Made by a program: the position numbers and the translations under genes. The notes beneath the pieces were generated by a model that was not told the origin of the DNA, did no database searches, and was given only the letters and a program-made list of their open reading frames with translations. 59,478 nucleotides of DNA from Azolla pinnata. Its lineage: Eukaryota; Streptophyta; Polypodiopsida; Salviniales; Salviniaceae. The stretch spans positions 9,500 through 68,977 of the forward strand of contig JBBBWG010017556.1 in assembly GCA_037176905.1 (NCBI GenBank), given 5' to 3'. Shown here in pieces: positions 36,201 to 48,524 of this stretch; the stretch's first letter is position 1; each line of letters opens with the position of its first letter.

Positions 36201-39200
36201 AAAATAGGCATATTATAAGAAGATATGGACCCCTTCACTCTGTTGGCAACCTCCTCTCCTCGCTCTCGACGAACTCTATTTATGAATATTCCAAATAAAT
36301 CTTCAGCTGGACCATCTGCATTGAAACACATCATGTGGTCTAATTTCCAGTATAAAATGAAGCTAAACCAAAAGAAGAAACACGCTACGTTTTCACAACA
36401 GAATGAAACATATAAATAAACAGATGAGAAATACAATTGGTCACACAACCACATGTCTGAACTGAATCATCTTTACGGTTAAAATGAAATATATAAATTA
36501 AAATACCAACATAAAAGAATGCATGACAGGAAAGAGATCTTCCCTATCTACTACTAAAACTACATATCCCAACCCAGACAAAAATGGTCATTTCACCACT
36601 GATATTCGTATGGACCCCATTCTAAAGAGTTCCAAATTTAATTTATGTATCTACTTTCCAAGTAATTTTTCCACAATGTTAAAAATCGATAACAGTTTTT
36701 CTTTAGAACAGGAACATGAATTGATCTCACATGTTTCTTAAAATAAGCCTTACAAATAATTTAGCACCTGCATACTGTAGTTGCAAATACTTTAGGATAT
36801 ATTTGTACCTTCAATCGAGCAATATATTGCCTACATACTAGTGCCACGGAAATGTCTAGTCATCCCAAGATTATGCAGATATATACACAAGGTCCAATGG
36901 GGAATTGATGCCCACACATGCAGTGCCCTTCAAGATTGGTACAGGAAAGTGCAGCGCATGGCAATATAGAATCAAATAGGGGCCTTATAGAAAAGTCCTT
37001 TTAATACCGTGATAAGGCCAAGAAGCATTGTGAACTTTATATATAAGTTACTTTTAGGAACTTCTGACTTCTTGTGGACTTGAGGTGAAATTTTTATCTT
37101 AATTTCCTTCTACCTCCTTCATAGCCAGCTATGCCAAGTACTCTGAATGAGTTGCAGTAATTGTAACGTCTTATTCTGTCTAATGCATGCATCTTATAGC
37201 TTTTTTGTGCCTTTCATGGGGTCTTCTTGATGGAGTTGCTGATTAAGTAGTAAAGGTGAGACTTTACATTTGATCACTTGTCATTCATCATCTTACCACG
37301 GGTCTTATACATTGAAAATGTTCACTCCTAGTCATGTTGTGACTATAGACTAGACTTTGCTCCAGTCCCATAGCAACAACCTCATTAAGAGACATGTAAG
37401 TTTAGGAGCATCCTTCCACACAATGGCTCAATGCTTGAAGTCAGCATTCAGATTTTCATAAGCTCCCGAGCAAGTGGGAGAAAACGTCAAGAGTTCTCAC
37501 AGGGGGCAAGGCTTCTTCGACTATAATAAGCTAAATCAAGAGGTTTAGAGTCACCACCTACCTCAGGCATTGCCAACGTTGAGTTTCATTTCAAAATACT
37601 CGTTTTTTCAATTGATAAGGTCCTCGTTTTTTCCATTCATCATAATAATTTTCTTTGAAATATTTTAAATCCTTTTTTGTCTCAGTTTTAGTTGTTAGGC
37701 TTTTTAATATTCCTAAGAGTACATGATTGTATTCTTTTGAGTAGCATGAATACAGTCCCAATTAAGAAATGAACTTTATCCCTTGTATTAAAATTGAGTA
37801 CCGTAGATATGGACAGTTTGCACATAAACCGCTAGATTACCGTCTTCAACTATCAAACCAATTGGATTACATGGCAGGACTGGATGTCATATGTGGCACA
37901 ATTGCAGGTCAGCGCAACATGATTGATGCAAGCAAGTGGCATGATTATTGCTCAATACATGAACCACCCATTCCCTAGAACCATTACATAAAAATCTGCA
38001 AATGGAACCGATTCACACCCTCTCCTTTTATTGGCAGCAGAAAATTTTAATATCACAAACATTATCAGGATCCAAGTTTTGATGGCACTTTCAGGTTGTA
38101 CTTATCTTCCTAAAGGTTAAGGCTTTGTCCTTCTGTCCAGCATCTCAGAGTTTAAGGGTCAATCTCCATTCAGCTATCCATTGAAGAATATCTCTGGTAG
38201 CGGCACACAGTTGCTATTCATGAGGACATGATCCATCAATATTTATGGAATTTGGAAGGCAGTTACACACCTCTTGCGGGCTTTGTTCACGGGAGCCAAT
38301 GAAGAGTAGCAACTCATGTAGGACGCTATCATTAAAAGATTTTCATCACCTGAATGCAGTTAACAATAGCTGTGGAGAAATATATGAACACCAGAGCTCT
38401 GTTACGTAATCTGCACTAATTCCTCACATAATCACTCTGATAGCTTAGATAGGAATTTGTAGAGGCCTTCCAAACGTTGTTTGATTTCCATTCATCTTTT
38501 CTGATCTTCTGCAGTAGACCTTATATACACCCTTTCTTGATCATCATGTGGATGGCCAGGGGTCTATTTCTCTTTTGGGGGTACATCGTCAATGCTCATA
38601 TGGAATGTGTGCTTATAGCTTACAGTCAACTAGAAGCATTAGATGTACGCCATGAGGCGTTAGCAATCCGGCCAAGCATACCTCCCAGCTCTCATTGCCA
38701 TCAAGGATCAGGACATAGAAGCGATGGAGAGTCACAAATGCTAGACACAAATCAGCTGAATGCTGGGACATGATTGAGTATGAATATAGGGAAGGGCAGA
38801 GGAAGGAACCCAGGAAACTTTCGCAAAGCACCGTTCACCTAAAACAAGTGCCAGTGTTGATTTCATATAACTCAGTGGCACTCTTGGATCAGGTATCGAT
38901 GTGGCACAGCCAAATTCAGGTGTCTCCAACTATTTGTATGTGGTTTACAGATCCGCTACTCGATCACTACTGCCTCAAATCAATGAATAATCTTTACAGT
39001 CTTCCTCTCCCATGCAAAGCTTAAGGTACCATGACGACTCTTATACCAAGGAAATTAACACAAAAATCATAGAAAACTAAAGCTCAAAAGGCAATTCACG
39101 AGCAAAAGAAACACAACGCAGCACTTTTCTAAGCGTTAGTTACAATGTGCAGCCATGTCCGAATTCATCCTCCTGACAGTGGAAAACATTAATTTTGAAG

Positions 39201-39209
39201 CATCAACTG

Positions 39210-39244
<35 letters not shown>

Positions 39245-39619
39245 ATTACAATGATCGGCCATGTCGAATGTGAAGAAACCTTCGTCTACGTATCTGAGCA
39301 TCGAATCGACGGCACGTTGAGGATCGATCTTCCCCCACCCGCCGCTGGTCTGCCACATCCCGTTCACGACTCTGCATATCTCGAGCTTATCCGTCCCGCT
39401 CTGGACCGTGGAGGTCCAGGCCTGCCCTTGCTGTTGGCAAGCGACAACCGATGGCGAGGGCGGGGATGATGAGGACGGGCAGCGCGGCGGCACGTGAAGC
39501 GGGGCTCTGCTTCGTAGCGGCGGAGACGGGAAGCGGCGGTGAAAGCGCCGAAAGCTCCGGGGCAGGAAATTAGGGTTAGGGTTAGGGTTCGGGTGTAGAA
39601 GAGCGGAGCAGAACGCCAT
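33212..39619 (-). CDS. Aldo/keto reductase family oxidoreductase, plastid-type
   Basis: Predicted NAD(P)H-dependent reductase of the AKR superfamily; substrate unknown. Nine exons: 39250-39619, 36231-36315, 35865-35981, 35715-35779, 34965-35053, 34803-34882, 34444-34555, 33569-33688 and 33212-33397, all in phase, giving 407 aa. ATG at 39619 opens a Ser/Pro/Arg-rich, acid-poor leader of about 60 residues typical of a chloroplast transit peptide, including (PN)4. The catalytic tetrad is visible: D119 and Y124 (FDMADHYGPAED), K155 (GLTKWVPPP) and H190 (LDMLQFHWWDY). Further family blocks are KIKTLALTNFD, PIVSNQVQYSLVD, ITYGTVMGGLLSEKFLDTN, MVDAWGGWSLLQ and the C-terminal SMIGVRLGLSEH. Exons are short and intron 1 is 2.9 kb. 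Close relatives are annotated only as AKR-like oxidoreductases, so no finer name is given. Confidence 0.93.
36316..39249. other. Large first intron of the reductase
   Basis: A 2.9-kb intron, AT-rich and mostly unique. A (GA)n run (39211-39241) lies immediately inside the donor site. No nested gene or transposon termini were recognised. Confidence 0.7.
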
Positions 39620-39900
39620 AGCTGCTCGCTCCCAAAGATCTGAAAAATGAATCATCAGCAGAATGAGTCAACTGTAGTGTACAACACAAAGAGAAGGGTT
39701 TAGGATTTAGGGTTTAGGATTTAGGGTTCAGGATTTAGGGCTTAGGATTTAGGATTTAGGGTTGAGGGTTTAGGATTTAGGGTTTAGGGTTGAGGGTTTA
39801 GGATTTAGGGTTTAGGATTTAGGGCTTAGGATTTAGGATTTAGGGTTTAGGGTTTAGGATTTAGGGTTTAGGGTTGAGGGTTTAGGTTTGTTTCTGTGCT
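39566..39900. repeat. Telomere-like repeats in reductase leader and start
   Basis: A short run of TTAGGG units at 39568-39590 is translated on the minus strand as Pro-Asn repeats near the N-terminus of the reductase. Upstream, 39698-39890 holds about 27 units alternating TTTAGGG, GATTTAGG and TTGAGGG. On the reductase sense strand they read CCCTAAA, the telo-box orientation. Confidence 0.93.
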
Positions 39901-41299
39901 GGGAACGCGATTAGCACGCTGTGTTTGTAAGCATTTTTTTTTTTTTTCGCACGATCAGCTAGACGATGGATCTGTCCCTCCCAATGGCTGCTGATGGGCA
40001 ATAGTGACAGCTTCAACTGATGATGGGTTTGCTAATCGATGAGAGAAAAGAGCCGATCCTGATCTTGCTAGTTGATCTCGGTGCTCATCGGCAATGAGGA
40101 ACTGGCGATGCGAGAGCTATGAGGCCTTTCGTTTTAGCGGGCGCATTTGGGCATTCATGCCATGTATCCCCAATCCCTGGTTCCTATGCTTTGGGCTGCA
40201 TGTATGGGTCACAATGAATTCACAGTCCTGAACACCTTGTCTCTCGATTCCAACTGTTACAACTTGTAGCCATGATATGACTGCGTTGGAATGCTGATCG
40301 TATCATCGGTTTGTTGTTTAGTCATTGTCCGCGTTCCGAGTATGTAACGACGCCAGAAGCGCCGGAATCTCTTTTCTATACATGCGGATTCTAGCGCCGC
40401 TTCTGTATCACACTAGGTGATGGGACCGGCTCCGGTTTGCTCTTTACATCAACCCAACCCAGGTCCAGTGTTCCACCATTTCATGATTTAGCCTCTCATT
40501 CTATTGTTGTTGCTCCTTGTTGCTACTACTGCTCCCCAATGTTATCGTCTGCCGTACACTGCCACTCCTTAACGCGAGAGCACCCGTTTCCCCAGAATGT
40601 TTATCCTTTCATCAGCTCTAAAAGAAAGAGCGCGCTACAAACAACGCCGCAGAGCGCAAACTGAAGAACAGCTCTGAATACCAGGACTCGCTTGGGCAGC
40701 ATACAATCGGCCAACAGATCGCGATCTGCTTCCTGCCGACAGACAGCTCATCCGAGTCCTTGTGTGCATCATACGAATCGAGCCCCCATCTCATCGAGGG
40801 CGAATCATCGGGTTGGTGATGAGATAAGGTTGGTGGTGAGATTGCATCAAGTGGTGAAAGAAACATGGCATCAGACACATGAGGAGCTCAGGAGCCCTCG
40901 AGAAATGAGATAGCATCGGTACGAAGTTCCAGAGAGAGCCTCAATCGTTCGATCGTATCGGAACCCGACCCGATTTTTCGCTTTGCATGTTCATCGCCAT
41001 GATCCGCCCACGATATATAATATCAATATTTGCTTCCATGTTGCAGGCAGGCAAGCAAAACCATGGATGATGATGGTGGGTGTTTTTCCATGGCTGGTGT
41101 CTTCTTCTCTTGTTTCATTTCATTCATTCTTGAGATTCACCCACTCTTTTGGTGATGGTGGTAGTAGTAGTAGTAGTAGTAGTGACAGATAGAAACAGAG
41201 ATAGTACAAGCTCTTCTGCACAACCTCATGCATGTTGGCTCTCCATTTGTTGTAATGTGTGTGAGAGCTCCACAGACTTGGACTTTGTCAGAAGCTCTG

Positions 41300-41338
<39 letters not shown>

Positions 41339-42632
41339 GTGTGAGCATCTCAAAGGCACTTACTTGCTTGCTTTGATTTTGATTCGCGTGCCAACTACCT
41401 TCCTTTTTCTTTCTTTCCTTTTGGGCATTTCTTTTACCGAGCCTTTTGTCTTGAGTTTTTCTTCTTCTCTTTTTGTTTCTTTGTGGGCGCCCTTTTCAGT
41501 GGGGTGGGGTACCTTCATTTCATATTACTATTGTGTTGATGGATGGATCAGAGTAAGAGATGGATCAGAGAAAGAGATGGATCAAAGAGAGATGGATCAA
41601 AGAGAGATGGATCAGAGAAAGAGATGGATCAGAGAAAGAGATGGATCAAAGAGAGATGGATCAGAGGGTGCTGAATTCCAATGCGTGCTACTGCTCTCCA
41701 AGGTTAAATTCATACTCCTCTGATGCCCGAAGAAAGCTCGTAGATAGATTACTTCTCCTGAGCTCTTGGCTTCATTCCTGAGCTGAAGTTTCTTCTCCCA
41801 AATGGACCCTTCTATTACTCATATATCATCTATTGTAAACTCTTTGAGTCTGAGCGGCAGGAAAGAGAGGGACAAGGTCATATATATACTCACAGGTACA
41901 ACACTTCTTGTCTGCTACTGATGCTCCGAATGCATACAGCTTTGTACGCCCGCACTGCCCTCATATAATTCATTCAAGGTCCATTCAATCCATCCATCCA
42001 CACATGCTCCTGTCAACAATTCATAGGCTGAACGGCTAAACAACAAACAAGATGGGATAATACTACGGAAAAGATTCGAGCAAAAGAGAGGCGACATATC
42101 TCAATCTCGCTGGCAAACCAATATGCTCTTGTAGAGTTTGTTCCATATTGACCCACAGAAAGGCTTTCAAAACCAAGATGGAAAAAAGATCTCAAGCTAG
42201 AAGAACAGATAATGCTTCCTTGAATCCCCATCCCTTCCACAGGATGAATCAAGATCTGACTGGTGTAGAGAACGCTACAATGTGGGTGACCAAAAAATTA
42301 AGCTGGCCACCATGTTTCAGGAAAAGGATTAATTCCATACAAGGACCTCAAGTTCTCTGCACTTGATGAGAAGCGAACCGTTTGGAACCTCAAAATCGCC
42401 ATCTGCAGCAGAATAAGCTTTAATCTTCGCAACAAAGACATGACTTTAATAGAGCGCCGCAGCAGTGAAAATTGCGTTTGCATTTCAATGACAGCTCAGA
42501 GTAACCAGTGTACACCATTTGTGGTGAAGATGCGTGGAAGCTCTCTCCCATAAAAGCATTGGATCGGATCCTCCACCAGCTTTCCGCTTTCTTGAACTGA
42601 GACAAACCCAGTCTTAAGATCAAAAGAGAGAT
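39901..42632. other. Intergenic with microsatellites, no gene seen
   Basis: Upstream of the reductase and downstream of the F-box gene. Holds a T14 run (39935), (TAG)n at 41160-41183, (TTTC)n at 41297-41337 and ~18-bp units of GAGATGGATCAGAGAAA at 41540-41665. The stretch 42100-42632 is plausible 3' UTR of the F-box/MYND gene. Confidence 0.55.
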
Positions 42633-45201
42633 TCAAGTTTGATTATGATGATGAACAATATCTTCATGGTGATCATCATCGTCATAACCTTCCCCATTTT
42701 CTTCGTCTTCATCAATCTCTTCGTCTTCTTCTGCATCTTCCCTTTCTTCCCAGTCTGCAACAGGACGACAATCAAGCTTATGCCTGAGCTTCCAGTCCAG
42801 AGCTTGACAAGCTCGAGAGCAATAGTTCACCTTCCCACAAGCAGAACAGCGACGGAACTCATGTCTTCTGGTCTCAGGTCTCCCACAGTTCCCATGAGAG
42901 CACAGTCTGAGACCTCCAAACGGAGGTTTCTCAGCAAACCAATCGACTAAGAACTTGTTTGCCACATGAAGCTTTGGAGGAGGAACATTACAACCAAAAT
43001 CACTGAGAAGAGAACCCCCACTGGCTTGAAGAAGCCTATAAACAGGATGGTGAAGAGAGTTGAGGGACAAAGAGAGAGAAGAAGTTGAAGTCAAGGCAGA
43101 TGCTATGGATAATAAAGCTTCAGAACGCAAGGGGACAGGAGCCGATCCTAAGCTTTGGTTACCTCCGGCAACAGCTTCACCTACTCTTGCTTCAGTCACT
43201 CTCCTTTGCTCACCTTCTTGTCTCCTTGCTCCTGCCGCCATAGCTGACACTGTTTCAAACTTGCCAATGATCGCCGACCTATACTGCATCTGATGATGAA
43301 TATATCTTTCCAATGTTGATTGGGCTAAGTGAAGAGCTGTCTCTACGAATGATCGCGGAGAAGAAGCCGCCGCAGCTGCAGCCTCCCTAGCGTTAGCTTC
43401 TAGCAGCAGTCTCCTACCTTCTGAGACGTTCTTTGCTACACCATAGCCATCTTGCAGACAGTGACCTAGCTCTCTCATGGCATCCACATGTGAGAGTGCT
43501 GCAGCTCTAGCGCAGAGAGACGCTCCGGTTTTCAGATTCTTCTCTTTCCTTGTTCCTCCACTCCCGTTGAACTGAATGATGGCAAGAGAATGTAGCGCAG
43601 GCGCATGTGGTGCCATGGCAGCTTGCGCCATCAACGAAATTCCCACATCCATCTCTTTAAAGCAGTAGAAGCGAATCTGTGACAGAATGGAAATGACGAT
43701 ATATATTGCAACAGGTTTTTGATGGAGGTGGAACCTCGATGCATATGGGAAGAATGAAGAAAGACTGGTCAGGGTATTTCGCAAGAACGAGCAAACAAAG
43801 ACTACATGAAAGCGTGGTTGTAGACACAAAGAAAAAGTACAAAAGTTAAGACAAACAAGCTTGACATGATATCCGAGAAGAGAGGAAATTCCAACAGTAA
43901 GAGCTACAAATGAACATGGAAAGATCGAGATAAGATTATGCGTGTCAATAATGGATCATCAGAAGTAAAGAGAAACGTAACACAAACTCAAAGGCTATCA
44001 CTGTGAAGCAGATGATGGACCTGAAAGAGCAGAAATTTAAATTGATTTTTGAGCAAAGCAACGCAGAGTTTTCGGTTCAAGATGAGAACGGAAAGCCCAC
44101 CCCATTGAAAGGAAATGACATTAGACCTGAATCAGGGAACTTTGCAACAACAAGCACAACGGAAGTAATAGGAGGAGAACATGGCGGTGATGGTGATAAA
44201 GAAAACAAATCAGGTGTGAGTGGTGAGAGAAGTAGGTGGTAAAATATTCCAACTTCTCCGTCGATTCTTACCATCCCTAGAGTGTATGCAGCTTCCGCGT
44301 TGCCAGCACGAGCGCACTGCCTCAGAAATCTGTGCGAACCATCGGACCATTTCCTCGCGGTAACAGCAAGACCACTCAAAGAAACGTTTGCAAGGACTAA
44401 CTTATGTGCCCCAGCCATACAGAATCGCTTGCACCTGCCAAAAAACATACAATCAATTAGACGAGAATTAAGTGCAAGGTTAGCGCGTACAGTCATGAGC
44501 TCTTCACGAAGCGAAGGAAAGCGGGAAGAACGTAGCTATGGAGACCCGTGATACGATTAAAACAGAACGCGGAGACAAAAGCGCAGCAGCAAATAATAAA
44601 CAAGAATGGCTATGGCATTCCTGAGTGCTGAAGAAAATGAGAAGATTGAAAATCTACGTTGACATCATAACATTCTCTATTATGGCGAAGGAATACGACG
44701 TAGATATAGCGACAGTGAAACGTCTTAAAGATATTACAAGAGAGGAGTTACTAGGCTAAGATCGTAGAATACGGAGCAGCAACAGCGAATCGATATGAAA
44801 GCCATCTTTTGGCTAGTCAGCAAAGGATTCCTAACGTGTTCATACGAAACTGCTACTCCCGCTGAGTACTCATATAGAAGCATCGAGCTAGCAATCACTT
44901 ACGTTAGCATGGCGTTAATAAGGTCTGCTGGCCCCGTTGAAGACGATCCGAGGGAGACCATAATGGAGATAAGAAGCTCATCGTGAAGCTCGTCGAAGAA
45001 AGAGCCGGATGGTGAAAATGGTTGTGAAGGACAGGAAGACGAAGAAGAAGAAGAAGAAGAAGAAGAATCAGACGCCGATCGGTGAAATGAAGACGAGGAA
45101 GACGACGGTGAGATCTTCCTACGTTTGAGAGGCCGTTTAGGTTTGATGAAGAAAGTGATACCATCGGAAGGAGATGGATATGACCCCCGTCGAGTACGCA
45201 T
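42633..45201 (-). CDS. F-box protein with SEL1-like repeats and MYND zinc finger
   Basis: Probable substrate adaptor of an SCF ubiquitin ligase, in the plant family typified by Arabidopsis At1g67340 and At5g50450. Three exons: 44903-45201 (ATG at 45201), 44272-44434 and 42633-43676, joined in phases 2 and 0, giving 501 aa. Visible: N-terminal MRTRRGSY shared by the family, a basic patch (KPKRPLKRRK), poly-Ser, then the F-box (FDELHDELLISIMVSL to INAMLTCKRF, about 72-105). SEL1-like segments include EAAYTLGMVRFYC-type sequence across exon 2/3 (LGM|IRFYC), ALHSLAIIQFNGSGG and AMRELGHCLQDGYGVAKN. The MYND finger (CSHGNCGRPETRRHEFRRCS, then CGKVNYCSRACQALDWKLRH) is near 420-465. The tail is very acidic (Glu/Asp) and ends in a His/Asp-rich stretch. 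The substrate is unknown. Confidence 0.94.
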
Positions 45202-45489
45202 ATCGGAACGATCACACAAGGGGCAAAGCGCTGATGCAGGAACGAAGACTTTCCCTTAAGGCGGAAGGATCATTTAAACCAGGTTGCAGGCTACATCCAT
45301 GGCTAATGGAAGGTTGAAAGCCTGCAGAACGGCAGAAGAAAAGCGAGCCAACGGGAGTGCGGATGAAAACGGCTGCCTTGCCATGGAAGTAGCAGTAGTA
45401 GTAACGAAAAAGCTTAATGGATCAGAAAGGCTTCGAGGAGAGCGCGAGAAGCCATGGAAACTCGACAGTCTGCGAGAAGACGAAGACGA

Positions 45490-45589
45490 NNNNNNNNNNN
45501 NNNNNNNNNNNNNNNNNNNNNNNNNNNNNNNNNNNNNNNNNNNNNNNNNNNNNNNNNNNNNNNNNNNNNNNNNNNNNNNNNNNNNNNNN
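45490..45589. other. Assembly gap, 100 N
   Basis: Exactly 100 N, a conventional placeholder, flanked on both sides by GAAGACGAAGACGA repeats. The gap probably marks a (GACGAA)n microsatellite that the assembler could not cross, so its true length is unknown. Confidence 0.99.
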
Positions 45590-46345
45590 GAAGACGAAGA
45601 CGATGACGATGAAGAAGAAATGGAAGAAGAAATGGAAGAAGAAGAAGCGCGCCTTCCAGGAGAAGGATCGGTGTTGGAAAGAATCTGGCGATGGAAGCTT
45701 GAGAGTCCAAAGAGGAAGGAGAGGAGGAGGCGAGCGGGTGCAGAAGAAAATGCGGCGCCGGTGCCCTACGAAAGAAGAAGAAGACGAAGAAGGTAGAGGT
45801 TGTGAAGGTTCGTGGCCATAGCCATGGGAGCTCGAAAGCCTGCAGAAAGCGCGACGAAGACGAAGACGAAGACGAAGACGAAGAAGGAAGAAGAAGAAGA
45901 AGAAGGGGGGAAAAATAAATAAAAATTAGAAAACAAAATAGCAAAAAAATTAGAAAAAACATAATTATTTTTCCTTCATTTTCATCGTTCAAACCTTCGT
46001 CTGTTTCTTCTTCTTCTTCTTCTTCTTCTTCTTCTTCTTCTTCTTTTTATTTCCTTTTTCTTTTTTTCTCCCCCGCATTAAATAATAATCCCTTTTCTTT
46101 TTTTTCCCATTTTCCGAATATTTTCTCTGTTTTAAATTTTCCTTTTGCCCCCCCCTTTTTTTTTCCCAATGATGGCTGAAAAAAGTATTTTTGTCGTTTG
46201 TTTATTTTGTTTATTTGTTTGTTTATTTATTAGTCTGTTTTTTAGTTTTTTGTTTATTTATTTATTTGTTTGTTTGTTTATTTATTTGTCTGTTTTTTAG
46301 TTTTTTGTTTATTTCTTTCTTTCTTTATTTTTTTTGTTTGTTTAC
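45590..46345. repeat. GAA/GAC, TTC and TTTATTTG microsatellites
   Basis: GAAGAC/GAAATG repeats continue to about 45650 and recur at 45855-45905. (TTC)n occupies 46005-46045, and TTTATTTGTTTGTTTATTTA repeats fill 46195-46345. Open frames here are low-complexity Glu/Lys or Phe/Tyr strings and are not called. Confidence 0.85.
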
Positions 46346-46574
46346 CTGGTTTTTTTTTTGTATTTTTCTCCGCCGGCCGTTTCACACCTGGCGGCCACCG
46401 CTTCGGTTCATCGCCTATTTTTATTTTTCCTGAAAAGAATATTTATTTGTTTCTACATATATAAACTAGAACAAAATAATAATGCCCCTCCGTTGACTGC
46501 AATTCCTATTTCTATTTTTTGTTTTTAAAACAGCTCATTAAAAAAAAAACAAAAAGGGGAGAAAAAAAAAGAGA

Positions 46575-46640
46575 GGCTTTTTTTTACGTTGTGAGTGGAG
46601 ATAGGTCGCGGGTTCGAATCTCGTCTTCTCTGCCAAAAAA
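46575..46640 (+). other. tRNA-like box B relic
   Basis: GTCGCGGGTTCGAATCTCGT matches a Pol III box B/T-arm (GGTTCGAATC) followed by TCTTCTCTGCC and an A-rich tail. An A-box-like TGAGTGGAGATAG lies about 15 bp upstream, too close. No acceptor stem pairs with the 3' end, so it is not a working tRNA gene. A decayed tRNA-derived SINE or pseudo-tRNA fits better. Confidence 0.4.
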
Positions 46641-46689
46641 AAACAAAACAAAAAACAACACAAAAAACATGTAACGCTCCACCATTTGA

Positions 46690-46905
46690 TCGCACATACA
46701 TACATACAAACGCATGCACGCATGCATACATGCACACATGCATACATACGACACGCACACGCACATGCATGTGCATATGCATATATAGATGTAGATCATG
46801 CATGCATGCATATCTATACATACATTTGCATATCTAGAATATACAGATCATCATCTGTGCATCATACGTGCATGCATGTATATCGATCTATGCGTGCATA
46901 TCCAT
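46690..46905. repeat. CATACATA/GCATGCAT alternating repeats
   Basis: Compound CATA, TGCA and CACG units with many GCATGCAT palindromes. A similar TGTG/TATG-rich stretch is at 52040-52560 and a shorter GCATGCATGCATGC at 51590-51615. Confidence 0.8.
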
Positions 46906-46989
46906 CTGCAGATGTAGATATGTCAGTTGTTCACTCACCGTGTGTATACGCTTGGCACTGCTGCTGCATGAATGGAAAGAAGATATTAT

Positions 46990-48520
46990 TTATGTACATG
47001 GATCGATGATTGGATCGGCATGTGTCTGTAGATGCATCCTTGCTGTGCTGCGGATGCATCTCTGGATAAGCTGGTTTTGTGTTACGATGTCTCTTCGCGT
47101 CTCTTCTGTTGGACTGAAAGTCGTACTCCTGGTATCATATAGCCAGTTTGGTAACAGCAGCAGAACAGATGTTCGGGGCATCTCTGCTGTGACCAGGAAG
47201 GAGTCCATTACTCCTTCTATCGTCGCTCGGATCGTTCCAACTCGACGCCAAAACAAAGATGCCGCCGCATGTGTTGCTTCCTCCTGCGATCGTTTTTTTT
47301 AGATCCGATAACCAAGCCGGCGGCTGCTCGCGATGCTTGTGTTGCTAAAAAACACGTATTTTTCTGACAAAAATATGGTCATACCGATACGCATTGTACA
47401 CGAAATCTGACGGTTTTGGAACCTATCATTTTGTTAATGCCAGATTTATAAATATCAAAAACAAAATTTACTGGGTTGTCTTTCGTAGAGAATATTAGTC
47501 ATTTTACAAGCTTAATTTTAAAGTCTGATTTTACGATTTTATAAATTTACTAATGCCAAGAAATGGAACACGGGAAATGTTAGTAATACGTAAGTTCAAT
47601 TAAGAAATAATTACCAAAAAATGCATCACAAATTTATAAATTACATCTTAATGCCTACTAAAATCAGAAATTACAAATTAACGCTCACTGTCACCTTTCG
47701 CTACAAATTAGCACCCAATTAATTTGGTTAGTGTAGTATTAACTGATTTTATTCCTAATCGCTTCCCACTAATTGATCCTAATTGATTCTCTTACTATAT
47801 TTGATTAACAAGAGGTAATGATTATAATCGAGCATTAAATTTTAAAACTAGGCGCTAATTAGTAATTTATTAGTTTTAGTAAGCGTTAAAACGTAAATTA
47901 TATTTTTGTTAGGCGTTTGTTTTGGGAATTTTCCCTTTACTTAATTGTAATTTTGTAGTCTTATTTAATGTACTGTTTAACCAATGTCTAATAACCATAC
48001 GCTAAAATACATATTCTAAGATCAAATGCTTTTAAAATACGTAACATACATACTGTATGCGTGCTGTATGCTACGTGTATAACAACATTGTACGTGCCGC
48101 GCTACAAAAAAACATGGCAAGCGTTAACATCGTGCACATGTTATCCGAAACGAGGCATGGAACACATGGATAAGCACCGAATCGTGCGAGTCCTCTGCAT
48201 TGAATCTGTCGGAATGGGGCCCCCTGTAAAATTAATACCTCAAAGCCAGAGAGATGGCGGGGCATCAGACTGTGCATTCTGCATGAAAGCCTGCAAAGTT
48301 CACCGCTCGATCGGATTCTTTTTACTTGAAGTTTTTTTTTTTTTGGGTTTCTGTTGGACCTGATTCGGAACGAAGAGCCGAGAAAGCTCGGCACGTTCTT
48401 ACAGTCGTTCTTCGTCAAGTAAAATCCCCGAACATCGAGAGTCGTTGCTCACGTTTGGTCTGGAGGCCATGTTCGATCTCTGATCTCTGAAGACAGTGAT
48501 CAAATTACTCTCTCTCTCTC
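46990..48520. other. Intergenic, no gene seen
   Basis: The stretch 47350-48070 is strongly AT-rich with degenerate phrases around TAATGCC/AAATTAC and looks like old decayed repeat sequence. Nothing coding was recognised. Confidence 0.5.
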
Positions 48521-48524
48521 TTTG

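Noticed and set aside
45284..45821. Open frames across the N gap with Glu/Lys-rich sequence
   Set aside because: They are built from GAA/GAC microsatellite and cross unknown bases, so nothing is verifiable.
46525..46821. Minus strand frames containing RDSNPRP / EIRTRDLS
   Set aside because: This peptide is the known artefact of translating a tRNA box B/T-arm antisense; it marks a tRNA-like relic and not a protein.
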